A DNA stretch of 64,000 nt. Source: Paenibacillus sp. FSL A5-0031. GTDB taxonomy: Bacteria; Bacillota; Bacilli; Paenibacillales; Paenibacillaceae. Each line of letters begins with the position of its first letter. Positions within the stretch are counted from its first letter, which is position 1. Below are positions 9,066-16,585 of this stretch, in pieces. A program made the translations under genes and the position numbers. The stretch covers positions 62,001 to 126,000 of the forward strand of contig NZ_MRTD01000015.1 of NCBI RefSeq assembly GCF_001956295.1, given 5' to 3'. The notes beneath the pieces are model-generated. The model was not told the origin of the DNA. It did no database searches and saw only the letters and a list, made by a program, of their open reading frames with translations.

Positions 9066-9081
9066 ATTGATTATACCAAAT
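9066..9081 (-). promoter_or_regulatory. Putative operator of the GntR-type regulator (copy 1)
   Basis: The plus-strand word ATTGATTATACCAAAT is present here and again at 10328-10343. Including the preceding T, 17 bases are identical. This copy lies between the regulator's terminator and the transport-operon promoter. Two exact copies around one local regulator suggest its operator; no binding data. Confidence 0.55.
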
Positions 9082-9083
9082 AA

Positions 9084-9110
9084 AAAAGCTGGCCATTAGG
9101 GCCAGCTTTT
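9084..9110 (-). terminator. Terminator of the GntR-type regulator gene
   Basis: An 11-bp perfect stem AAAAGCTGGCC / GGCCAGCTTTT with a 5-nt loop is followed on the minus strand by TTTTTTA. It is a classical intrinsic terminator about 35 bp after the regulator's stop codon. Confidence 0.9.
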
Positions 9111-9145
9111 TACACTAAAATGAATGACGCAGAACAATAGATTGT

Positions 9146-10294
9146 CTATACCGATTTGACCGAGGCTTGATCATCTGCCGTCTGCACGCCAATGGACTCT
9201 CTCTCAACCACACGAATGGGAACCTGTAATTTTTGCGGTGAAAAATCAGCTCGTTCAATTCGATTAACGATTAATTCAGCCGCTTTACGGCCTATTTCGT
9301 TATAATCTTGGGCTACGGTCGTAAGCGGAACCTCCACATGCTGCGCAATGATATGATCGTCGAAGCCGGCAATTGAAAGCTGTCCTGGAACTTGCAATCC
9401 CATTTCAATCGCATTTTTAAGAAGTTCGACGGCAAGGTGATCATGCTCAACTTGAATCGCTGTTACTCCAGCCTGAATCAGCGAAGCAATCATTGTTTTA
9501 TAAAAGGTTTTGCTATTTGTTTCATCTACTTGTCTATAGAAATCCGAAACGATTAAGTCAGGATCAATCGGAATTTTGTAATCCTTCAGCGCATTGCAGT
9601 AGCCTTGATACCGATCGCGCACCGAACTGCGAAATTCGATGCTGATGCTGGAAACAAAAGCAATTCGCTCATGACCAAACTCAAGCAGCTGCTTCGCGAT
9701 CTCATAACCGCCTTCAAAGTTATTTGAAGTAACGCTCGTAATCGGAATGCCTTCAAAGTACTGATCAATCGTTACAATCGGATAGTCGTTCCAATAAATA
9801 GCATTGATCAAATCGATATTGCTAATGGTGCTGATCGGATACAATATGATGCCGCTTGAACCGTTCTTAGGAATTCGAACGAGGAGTTCCTTCTCTTTGT
9901 CTCTGCTCCAATTGCTGTTATGAATGCTTAAATAATAACCTTTATCGTCCAAATAGTCCGATGCTCCGGTTATATAGTCCGATTCATGTGTCGCCATATA
10001 AGGAAGAATCATTGAAATAATCCGATTGGCATTTGAGGTGCCTGTATCGGATTCAATATAAATCTCTTGTTTTTTGACGAAGCTCCCGCTTCCGCGTTTC
10101 CTGTATATTAGGCCTTCCCGTTCCAGCTCGATTAATGCGCGCTTCGATGTAATGCGGCTAACCCCTGACTTCTCCGCCAATTCCACTTCTGTTGGAAGTT
10201 GTTGATCAGGCAAATATTCTCCCGATTTTATCTTTTCCTTGAGATCCTCAAGAATGACCATATACAAAGGTTTGTTATCGGACTGCATGTTCAT
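9146..10294 (-). CDS. GntR-family regulator with LacI-type sugar-sensing domain
   Basis: The product is 382 aa. An N-terminal winged helix-turn-helix of the GntR type occupies residues about 8-75 (LPTEVELAEKSGVSRITSKRAL, then the wing GLIYRKRGSGSFV). It is joined to a periplasmic-binding-protein-like domain of the LacI/GalR type (about 88-375, with GGYEIAKQLLEFGHERIAFV and LSIAGFDDHIIAQHVEVPLTTV). This is the AraR-type architecture: a repressor released from DNA by a small sugar. It sits directly upstream of the transport operon and divergent from the transglutaminase-like gene. The exactly repeated site ATTGATTATACCAAAT occurs in both control regions, so it probably represses itself, the transporter and the divergent gene. 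The ATG follows GGAAGTGA. The effector is unknown. Confidence 0.9.
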   Translation of the reverse strand: MNMQSDNKPLYMVILEDLKEKIKSGEYLPDQQLPTEVELAEKSGVSRITSKRALIELEREGLIYRKRGSGSFVKKQEIYIESDTGTSNANRIISMILPYMATHESDYITGASDYLDDKGYYLSIHNSNWSRDKEKELLVRIPKNGSSGIILYPISTISNIDLINAIYWNDYPIVTIDQYFEGIPITSVTSNNFEGGYEIAKQLLEFGHERIAFVSSISIEFRSSVRDRYQGYCNALKDYKIPIDPDLIVSDFYRQVDETNSKTFYKTMIASLIQAGVTAIQVEHDHLAVELLKNAIEMGLQVPGQLSIAGFDDHIIAQHVEVPLTTVAQDYNEIGRKAAELIVNRIERADFSPQKLQVPIRVVERESIGVQTADDQASVKSV

Positions 10295-10327
10295 TCACTT
10301 CCAGTCTATCCGTAATGCATTTCTTGT

Positions 10328-10343
10328 ATTGATTATACCAAAT
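10328..10343. promoter_or_regulatory. Putative operator of the GntR-type regulator (copy 2)
   Basis: This is an exact second copy of the 16-bp word found at 9066-9081. It covers the -10 box of the regulator's own promoter and the -35 box of the divergent promoter, an ideal place to block both. Confidence 0.6.
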
Positions 10344-10361
10344 CAATTCTTTATAATGCAA
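10329..10361. promoter_or_regulatory. Interleaved divergent promoters
   Basis: Plus strand: TTGATT (10329-10334), 17 bp, TATAAT (10352-10357), driving the transglutaminase-like gene. Minus strand: TTGCAT (10356-10361), 18 bp, TATAAT (10332-10337), driving the regulator. The two promoters occupy the same 33 bp, so polymerase can use only one at a time. Confidence 0.65.
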
Positions 10362-10377
10362 ATTAAATATACCAACT
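10362..10377. promoter_or_regulatory. Operator-like site at the transglutaminase gene start
   Basis: ATTAAATATACCAACT matches the repeated site at 13 of 16 positions. It overlaps the predicted start of plus-strand transcription. Together with copy 2 it forms a pair 34 bp apart, compatible with cooperative binding on one face of the helix. Confidence 0.5.
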
Positions 10378-10411
10378 TCATTCGAGTATACCTGCAGTAT
10401 TTAGGAGAGGA

Positions 10412-13021
10412 ATGATCATAATTATGAATTCAGACTGGACAACACAGGTTCTAGAAAAATTCGCCTACAAAAGGAGCCTAGCCAGCTTGCGTGAAGAGCA
10501 GCTATTTAGCGTTTTTCAGCAGCCCTTAAGCGCGGATGAGCAGTTTGCGCTGCAATTTTTATATGCCTACATGCCTCTTAATGACTTAGCTGATTATAAC
10601 GGTGAACTTTTTCTTAGCCATGTACGGGCTTCTCTTGCTATTCGAAATAAAGTGCCATGGGGCAGCACGGTGTCCGATCATTTATTTTACCACTTTGTCC
10701 TCCCCTACCGTGTCAATAACGAGAACATCGAAGATATTCGAAACTTGTTGTTTAATGAATTGTTCGATCGCGTCCGAGGACTGTCCATGGAAGATGCCAT
10801 TTTGGAGACTAACTACTGGTGCCATGAAAAAGCTACCTACATAGGAAACGACCAGCGCACCGTATCTCCTTTAACCATTATCCGTACCACTCTCGGACGC
10901 TGCGGAGAGCAGTCCACACTTGCAGTTGCTGCACTCCGCAGCATCGGAATTCCTGCAAGGCAGTGCTATACACCACGCTGGGCCCATTGTGATTCCAATC
11001 ATGCTTGGGTTGAAGCTTGGGCTGACGGTCGATGGCATTTTCTCGGTGCTTGCGAGCCAGAAGCAAAGTTAGACCAAGGCTGGTTTAGCGCCCCTGCAAA
11101 AAGGGCTATGCTCGTTAATACGAGAGTTCCCTCCAACTATGCAGGCCCCGAGGAAATTACGCTGCAGCATCCTTGGTATACCGAAATTAATTTACTAGAT
11201 AACTATGCCGTAAACAAGACCATTACGATCAAAGTACTTAATCAAGCTGGTTCCCCATCTAGTGCTAAGGTACACTTCCAGCTGTATAATTACGCCGAGT
11301 TTTCTACTATTGTGACAAAGACGACAGATCAAGCCGGGCAAGTTACCCTTACAACTGGACTTGGCAGCTTATATATACATGCTGTTGGCGAAGAAGGCTG
11401 GGGCTCTATACTTATCCATACGGGAGACGCGAACGAATTTACAATGGTTATGAGCAAAGAGGAAGTTCGAGGCGGCATTTCAGATATTGATATGATCCCC
11501 CCGCTATCTGTGGACAGCAAGCTGACTTCAGCCGCCACTGAGCAGGAGAAACAGAAAAATAGTGAGCGAATTCAAGAGGGTTCCCAAATTCGTGCTGCAT
11601 ATGAAGCAACATTTGTTAGCTTGGAGCAGTCTTCTCAGCTAGCTGATCAGCTCTCCCTAAATGGAGATCGGGTATGGAATGTCCTCCAAAAAGCTAGAGG
11701 CAACAGCCATGAGATTTATGCTTTTTTACAAAATCAATCGCCTATATATGGAGAATGGCCGCTTTTGCTGCTGGAATCACTTCATGAAAAGGATTTGACA
11801 GATACGTTTCAGATCACGTTAGATGATCATCTACTTGGTTCTTTGCCGCTGATTGAAAGTCAGGATACCGATTTAGATAAATCTTTTACCAGCAAGTATC
11901 TTCTTTGTCCGCGTATTCATTATGAGATGATTGCACCCTACAAGCATCGTTTCCAAGAGCGTTACTCGGAAGCAGAAAAGGAACTGTATCGCGGTCAACC
12001 TGAGGCCATGTACGAGCGGCTTGCGGGTGAATTTGAAATTATCGAAGGCATGAATCATTATAACGGCTCTGCCACGCCGCTAGGCAGCTTTGAATTACAA
12101 AAAGGCGATCGGCTTTGCTTCCACATTCTTCTAATCGCAACAGCAAGAAGCTTAGGAATACCAGCTCGCCTTGAACCAACTGATTTAAGGCCACAATATT
12201 TTATGCTAAGCCATTGGACTGACTTTTGTTCGGAGGGCACCTCAGCACCAGCTCTAGGTTACGTTCATTTCATCAAAGACATAGCAGCAGATGTAGAAGA
12301 AGCAGCCTATTTCCATAACTTCACGATTGCACGCTGGACGAAAGGCATGTATCACACACAGATGCTCCTTTTTGGCAAAAAGGACGTATTCGACACGCCA
12401 ATCGAATTGGTGTGCGGACAATATCGGCTAATAACCGGAACAAGACTTCCAAGTGGTACTGTAAAGGTCCGGCTTGCTTATTTCGACATTTCTCCATCAA
12501 CTACAACAAAATTGACATTGAGCTTCCGCAGCAAGGATATGGAAATTCCAATTCTAGCCTCACTCTCCGCTGATGCCATGGATAAGGAGTTATTCTTTCC
12601 ACAGATTAGCATGAAGGCAGCCGTTCAGCCACGAGGCGCAGTCATCGCTTGGATCGAGCCAGACCGTGAGCCTTCAAAACATCTGCTGAGAGAGCTTCGA
12701 GAGCTGGCTCCTGCATTTGAGGCATGGAATGGCCAAGTTATATTGACAGCGGGTGAAGATAAGCTGACCGCATCCTTCTCATTAGAACAAGATGCTGCCT
12801 TGCCACGAAACGCTTCTTTCCACCTTGATCAGTCATACGCTGGCCTTAACCTCTTTCAGCCCTTGGTCGTGCCGAAGAGGATGGAACAGTTTCCCATCCT
12901 GTTTGTTTTGGATAATGTAGGACGAATCCGTTACATGTCAGAGGGATACAAGCTTGGAATCGGCAAAGAAGCGCTTGATGCCATTCATGCGATTGCTAAT
13001 TCTCATCAGGAAATAGATTAA
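10412..13021 (+). CDS. Large cytosolic transglutaminase-like protein
   Basis: The product is 869 aa with no signal peptide or membrane segment. A transglutaminase-like core lies in the first third: Cys164 in GRCGEQS, His197 in SNHAWVE, and an acidic CEPE motif (214-217) where the third catalytic residue is expected. Beta-rich domains follow. A second, weaker transglutaminase-like segment occurs near 560-600 (Cys569 in DRLCFHILL, then ARSLGIPARLEP), echoing the first (ALRSIGIPARQCY). Such folds act as peptidases, amidases or crosslinkers; which applies here is not shown. It is divergent from the sugar-sensing regulator, and a shared operator suggests co-regulation with the transporter, perhaps to process an imported glycopeptide or amide-linked sugar (inference). 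ATG at 10412 lies just after AGGAGAGGA; ATG at 10424 is an alternative. Its 3' end overlaps the next, convergent gene by 26 bp. Confidence 0.85.
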   Translation: MIIIMNSDWTTQVLEKFAYKRSLASLREEQLFSVFQQPLSADEQFALQFLYAYMPLNDLADYNGELFLSHVRASLAIRNKVPWGSTVSDHLFYHFVLPYRVNNENIEDIRNLLFNELFDRVRGLSMEDAILETNYWCHEKATYIGNDQRTVSPLTIIRTTLGRCGEQSTLAVAALRSIGIPARQCYTPRWAHCDSNHAWVEAWADGRWHFLGACEPEAKLDQGWFSAPAKRAMLVNTRVPSNYAGPEEITLQHPWYTEINLLDNYAVNKTITIKVLNQAGSPSSAKVHFQLYNYAEFSTIVTKTTDQAGQVTLTTGLGSLYIHAVGEEGWGSILIHTGDANEFTMVMSKEEVRGGISDIDMIPPLSVDSKLTSAATEQEKQKNSERIQEGSQIRAAYEATFVSLEQSSQLADQLSLNGDRVWNVLQKARGNSHEIYAFLQNQSPIYGEWPLLLLESLHEKDLTDTFQITLDDHLLGSLPLIESQDTDLDKSFTSKYLLCPRIHYEMIAPYKHRFQERYSEAEKELYRGQPEAMYERLAGEFEIIEGMNHYNGSATPLGSFELQKGDRLCFHILLIATARSLGIPARLEPTDLRPQYFMLSHWTDFCSEGTSAPALGYVHFIKDIAADVEEAAYFHNFTIARWTKGMYHTQMLLFGKKDVFDTPIELVCGQYRLITGTRLPSGTVKVRLAYFDISPSTTTKLTLSFRSKDMEIPILASLSADAMDKELFFPQISMKAAVQPRGAVIAWIEPDREPSKHLLRELRELAPAFEAWNGQVILTAGEDKLTASFSLEQDAALPRNASFHLDQSYAGLNLFQPLVVPKRMEQFPILFVLDNVGRIRYMSEGYKLGIGKEALDAIHAIANSHQEID

Positions 13022-13220
13022 GCCGATCCTCTGATGCTGGTGTATAACTATATGTACGGCTTAGCTTCACTACCCGGCGATTTGGTCTGCGAATAACGAC
13101 AGAGGACTCGTCCCATGCTACAACGATACCTTTAACGTCATTTGCTTCGATTGCATCTCTTACAACTCTTATCGTCTCACCGCTTACGCGATATTGATCC
13201 AATTGCTCTTCACTTATCAT
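12996..13220 (-). CDS. Small conserved-looking hypothetical protein
   Basis: This 74-aa protein begins MISEEQLDQYRVSGETIRVV behind a GGAGGAATTGC-type ribosome site. It has a helical start, then a beta-rich middle with a VVAWDESSVVIRRPNRRVVKLSR stretch reminiscent of small OB/SH3-like folds, and an acidic tail. I do not recognise a family. It overlaps the convergent transglutaminase-like gene by 26 bp at the 3' ends. A terminator lies between it and the gene upstream, so it probably has its own promoter. It could be a Paenibacillus-specific regulator or RNA-binding protein, but this is not shown. Confidence 0.6.
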   Translation of the reverse strand: MISEEQLDQYRVSGETIRVVRDAIEANDVKGIVVAWDESSVVIRRPNRRVVKLSRTYSYTPASEDRLNLFPDEN

Positions 13221-13261
13221 TGCAATTCCTCCTGCTTCTATTCTAACCTATATGATTATTG

Positions 13262-13300
13262 AAAAACCTCAATGGATGCTTACGCATCACATTGAGGTTT
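13262..13300 (-). terminator. Intrinsic terminator
   Basis: The stem AAACCTCAATG / CATTGAGGTTT has an inner GATGC/GCATC pairing and is followed on the minus strand by TTTTT. It ends transcription of the 106-aa hypothetical gene. Confidence 0.88.
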
Positions 13301-13356
13301 ACTTCAAAATATAAAATAATAATAAGGTTTAACTTATAGTTATATCAATCTTTAAG

Positions 13357-13677
13357 TTAACCTGCATGCTCTTTCGCGTCATTCGTTTCATACCACTCAT
13401 CCAGCACGCGCGATGACATCACTCGTTTGCCGATATATTCGCCTTGACGGTCAGTGAATTGCTCCCGCCATTCAATAGACAATTCGTCGCAAAGCTTCAC
13501 GATGGTGAGCAGCTCTGACCATGCGACATAACGTTTGTACCAGAAAAATTGCGGATGCTCAATCATATAAGGATATAAATCATCAAATTCCGTATGTTTA
13601 CAATCTAGTGCACGCTCAAAGTGGACTTTAGCATCGCTTAGCTTTGTATACATAAACTCTGCAGACATTTCCCCCAT
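13357..13677 (-). CDS. Hypothetical 106-aa protein
   Basis: The product is 106 aa, mostly helical and acidic, rich in aromatic residues (HPQFFWYKRYVAWSELL). A GGGGAGG ribosome site lies 8 bp before the ATG. No signal peptide or known motif. It lies downstream of xpt in the same direction, 82 bp away, and is followed by a strong terminator, so it may be read with xpt or alone. I do not recognise the family. Confidence that it is a real gene is good because of the ribosome site, protein-like composition and dedicated terminator. Confidence 0.7.
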   Translation of the reverse strand: MGEMSAEFMYTKLSDAKVHFERALDCKHTEFDDLYPYMIEHPQFFWYKRYVAWSELLTIVKLCDELSIEWREQFTDRQGEYIGKRVMSSRVLDEWYETNDAKEHAG

Positions 13678-13759
13678 AATATGTGCCTCCCCTCGATCAC
13701 TTCTGTACCATTATAAGCGATAATGCCGGATGCGAAAAGAACATTTGTACTGGAACTTA

Positions 13760-14329
13760 TTACTCAAATTTAATTTCACCGTTATCAAGCGATGAAATGC
13801 GAACGAGCGGCTCCACACGAATTCCTTGTTCCCGCAATGTTCTTCCTCCAGCTTGAAATGACTTCTCGACAACGACGCCAAGTCCAACTAAAGCTGCTCC
13901 CGAGCGCTGAATAATTTTTATCAATCCACGCGCTGCATCGCCGTTGGCAATAATGTCATCAATAAAGAGTACCCGATCTTCAGCCGTTAGAAACTGTTTG
14001 GACACCATAATATCAGTCACCATTCCCTTTGTAAAGGAAGGAACACGTTCTACATATGCATCCGGATCAGCAATTAATGTCTTCTTGCGGCGAGCGAAAA
14101 CGAGCGGCACTCCTAGAGTATATGCGGTTGCAAAGGCAGCGGGTATTCCCGACGACTCCACCGTTATCACCTTCGTAATTTGCTCCTCCGCGAAGCGCCT
14201 TGCAAACTCTTGTCCCATTTCCATTGTCAATGCTGGGTCGACCTGGTGGTTGATCAAAGCATCCATCCGCAGTACATTGCTAGACAATACGGATGATTCT
14301 GCTAAAATACGTTGTTTTAAACTTTCCAT
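13760..14329 (-). CDS. xpt: Xanthine phosphoribosyltransferase
   Basis: The product is 189 aa, the usual length. It converts xanthine plus PRPP to XMP in purine salvage. The PRPP-binding motif is clear (RVLFIDDIIANGDAARGLI, about 124-142), as are the N-terminal MESLKQRIL and VDPALTMEMGQEFARRF segments typical of bacterial Xpt. In B. subtilis, xpt is followed by a xanthine permease gene and preceded by a guanine riboswitch. Here the next gene is a hypothetical and I found no purine-riboswitch consensus upstream. A weak promoter-like pair (TTGCAC-18-TACGGT) lies about 50 bp before the ATG, so regulation may differ. Confidence 0.95.
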   Translation of the reverse strand: MESLKQRILAESSVLSSNVLRMDALINHQVDPALTMEMGQEFARRFAEEQITKVITVESSGIPAAFATAYTLGVPLVFARRKKTLIADPDAYVERVPSFTKGMVTDIMVSKQFLTAEDRVLFIDDIIANGDAARGLIKIIQRSGAALVGLGVVVEKSFQAGGRTLREQGIRVEPLVRISSLDNGEIKFE

Positions 14330-14516
14330 CTTTCATTACCTCCACCAAAATCCTTTTTGATACCGTACCATAGGTCAGGCAAAAAGTGCAACCCTATTGA
14401 AGGGATCGTTTTTAATCCCCAAAAAATCTAGCGAATTCGAGCGGGAAATTTCATATCTACAGTAAAATAGAGAAACTTTTACCACATTTTACACGTCTAA
14501 TTTAATAACCTAACTT

Positions 14517-14545
14517 TTGAACGAATTTAGCTGCACATTTATAAA
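14517..14545 (+). promoter_or_regulatory. Promoter of the lipoprotein gene
   Basis: TTGAAC (14517-14522), 17 bp, TATAAA (14540-14545), about 50 bp before the TTG start of the lipoprotein gene. Good sigma-A match. Nothing else clear is seen between xpt and this gene except a small GGGAT/ATCCC inverted repeat near 14402-14419. Confidence 0.6.
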
Positions 14546-14595
14546 TATTGTTCATTATACCGATGATATTTCCTATAGGGAAAGGAGTGTAAACC

Positions 14596-15309
14596 TTGAA
14601 AACCAATCGATTATTTACGAAAAAAGCGGCTATGCTCGCGGCAACTTCAACGCTTGCCTTATTGCTTGCCAGCTGCCAGAGCGCATCGACGATCACGCCC
14701 GATACTTACACGGATGACACAGCTCCTCTTCTGACCAAGCAGACGAGCAAGCCTAACAGCCCTCAGAACTCTTACTCTGAGCTAACGGAAAATGAGATTC
14801 AAATGGACGAGCCTCATGTGAACAAAGTGGATACGAGCAGCAATACAAACGCTGAAACCTCAGCAGTCAGCAAGCCAGAGAATCCCAAAGCGCCGGTAAA
14901 AACCGAAAGTGAGGATGCATTGTGGCAAGCAGACGCACCTCTTCTCCATGGCGTAGCAATTGGCGATACCCATGCTTCTGTTGTTAAGCAGTTTGGCAAT
15001 CCGCAAGACAGCTACAAGCTTGAAGAAGATACGGATCCTGTTACAGTGCTTGAATATGACGGATTTGCAGTTGGAATCAATGCTAAGAAAAAAACACAAT
15101 TTATAGAGCTTTTTGAAAAAAACATTCAAGCCGGCCTAAGCGGCCTGCAAATTGGGGACAATCCGGAAGCTGCACTGCTTGCACTTGGCAAGCCTGAGAA
15201 GCAAACCGCCTATTTGCTCACTTACAAAGCAAACAAAGCGCTGCTTAAGCTGGATCTTGATCCCGAGCATAACGAAATCATTTCCATTAAGCTTCTCGCT
15301 ACCAGCTAG
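14596..15309 (+). CDS. Hypothetical lipoprotein with repeated DUF-like motif
   Basis: This 237-aa protein is read from a TTG start (AAAGGAG 9 bp upstream). The signal peptide ends LLASC (Cys near 27), so it is a surface lipoprotein. A Ser/Thr/Asn/Pro-rich linker of about 75 residues follows, then two copies of a short motif: GVAIGDTHASVVKQFGNPQ (about 115-133) and GLQIGDNPEAALLALGKPE (about 180-198). This G-D-x3-V/A-x2-FG-xP pattern recurs in small extracytoplasmic domains of Bacillota (YjgB/DUF4309-like, from memory). No enzymatic motif. The neighbours xpt and ykvI do not suggest a function. Confidence 0.8.
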   Translation: MKTNRLFTKKAAMLAATSTLALLLASCQSASTITPDTYTDDTAPLLTKQTSKPNSPQNSYSELTENEIQMDEPHVNKVDTSSNTNAETSAVSKPENPKAPVKTESEDALWQADAPLLHGVAIGDTHASVVKQFGNPQDSYKLEEDTDPVTVLEYDGFAVGINAKKKTQFIELFEKNIQAGLSGLQIGDNPEAALLALGKPEKQTAYLLTYKANKALLKLDLDPEHNEIISIKLLATS

Positions 15310-15520
15310 ACAGAATTTAGCATACGTAACTAATATAAAGAGCAAACCAAGGCTCCATTGAAGAAAATACACCACAGCACTACCGCCGCTACTAAATTAA
15401 GGCCCTCTCTGCTTCTAAATATCCCGTAGAAAATCGTAATATTTTGAAAAAAGTCATGCCTGTCCCCGTTTGGACATACCTTCTAATTATAGAGGGTTTT
15501 CGAACGGAGGACGGTAGACG

Positions 15521-16561
15521 ATGTGGAAACGTACTGGGAAAGTATTGCAAATCGCTTCAACTTACATGGGGACAATCGTGGGGGCCGGTTTTGCCACCGG
15601 CCAAGAAATACTTCAGTTTTTTACCCGCTTCGGTTACTGGGGTACGGTCACGATTGTTATATCTACCATTTTGTTCATTTGGCTAGGCACCAAGATGATG
15701 CTCATTGCAAGTGAAATTAGAGCAAAGTCGTACGAAGACTTAAATAAAGCATTGTTCGGCGACAAATATGGACGACTTATCAGCCACTTCATGTTAGTCG
15801 TACTCCTTGGCGTAACCGCTGTTATGCTCGCAGGTGCCGGCACCATCTTTTATGAGCATTGGAATATTTCATATCAATCAGGTCTGCTTATTACGATTGC
15901 CGCTTGTTATTTTTTGCTGCGCAAAGGAATGAATGCTATTCTAACGGTCAATGCGATCGTCGTTCCTGTTATGCTGCTGTTCACTGTACTCATCATAATC
16001 AATACATTTCAAACGCCAGGCGCAGACAAGTTCATTACTTTATCAAGCGACCATTCCATCTGGGCCGCTTGGGCTTCACCTTTTTTATATACCGCCTTCA
16101 ACCTCTCAATGTCGCAAGCTGTGCTTGTACCGCTGGGAGCAGAAATTCGTGACCGCAAAGTCATTATTGCTGGCTCATGGGTCGGAGGAATCGGTATCGG
16201 GTTCATGCTGCTGGCTGGTCACATCGCGCTTTCCGTTCATATGCCAGGCATTCAACAATTCGCAATACCGATGGGCGGGATTGCTAGGCAGCTAGGGCCT
16301 AGCGTACAGTTTATTTACGTTTTCATTATTTTCGCTGAAATCTTCACGACACTCATTGCAGACATCTACGGCCTCACCCTTCAGCTTCATGAGCGTTTGA
16401 AATGGGCTCGGAGCTTGATTGTACTTCTTATCCTCGCGATTTGTTATGTAGCCAGCCAAATCGGATTTGGTCCGCTGCTATCAACTCTTTATCCGTTATT
16501 CGGCTTGGTCAGCTTGGGCTGGCTCATCTTAATTATCCGCAAACGTGTTATTACTCATTAG
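15521..16561 (+). CDS. ykvI: YkvI-family membrane transporter
   Basis: This is a 346-aa integral membrane protein with about ten helices. It opens with the segment TYMGTIVGAGFATGQEILQFF (about 14-34), which marks the YkvI group, distant relatives of the amino-acid/sodium symporter superfamily. The substrate is unknown even in B. subtilis. The start ATG follows GGAGGACGG. No neighbouring gene is obviously coupled: the upstream lipoprotein gene is 211 bp away and the downstream yhaN homolog is convergent, with only 24 bp between the stop codons and a small AGCAG/CTGCT palindrome. Confidence 0.85.
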   Translation: MWKRTGKVLQIASTYMGTIVGAGFATGQEILQFFTRFGYWGTVTIVISTILFIWLGTKMMLIASEIRAKSYEDLNKALFGDKYGRLISHFMLVVLLGVTAVMLAGAGTIFYEHWNISYQSGLLITIAACYFLLRKGMNAILTVNAIVVPVMLLFTVLIIINTFQTPGADKFITLSSDHSIWAAWASPFLYTAFNLSMSQAVLVPLGAEIRDRKVIIAGSWVGGIGIGFMLLAGHIALSVHMPGIQQFAIPMGGIARQLGPSVQFIYVFIIFAEIFTTLIADIYGLTLQLHERLKWARSLIVLLILAICYVASQIGFGPLLSTLYPLFGLVSLGWLILIIRKRVITH

Positions 16562-16585
16562 AGAGCAGCTGGCTGCTATAGATCA

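Noticed and set aside
12900..13100. Possible frameshift joining the transglutaminase gene and the next frame
   Set aside because: The neighbouring 74-aa gene is on the opposite strand and simply overlaps at the 3' end.
14330..14480. Guanine riboswitch upstream of xpt
   Set aside because: I looked for the conserved purine-aptamer core on the minus strand and did not find it; only a weak promoter and small inverted repeats are present.
15314..15490. Minus-strand hydrophobic peptide frame upstream of ykvI
   Set aside because: About 50 codons ending in a hydrophobic segment, but no usable start codon and no ribosome site; an ATG nearby is out of frame. Could be a remnant; too weak to list.
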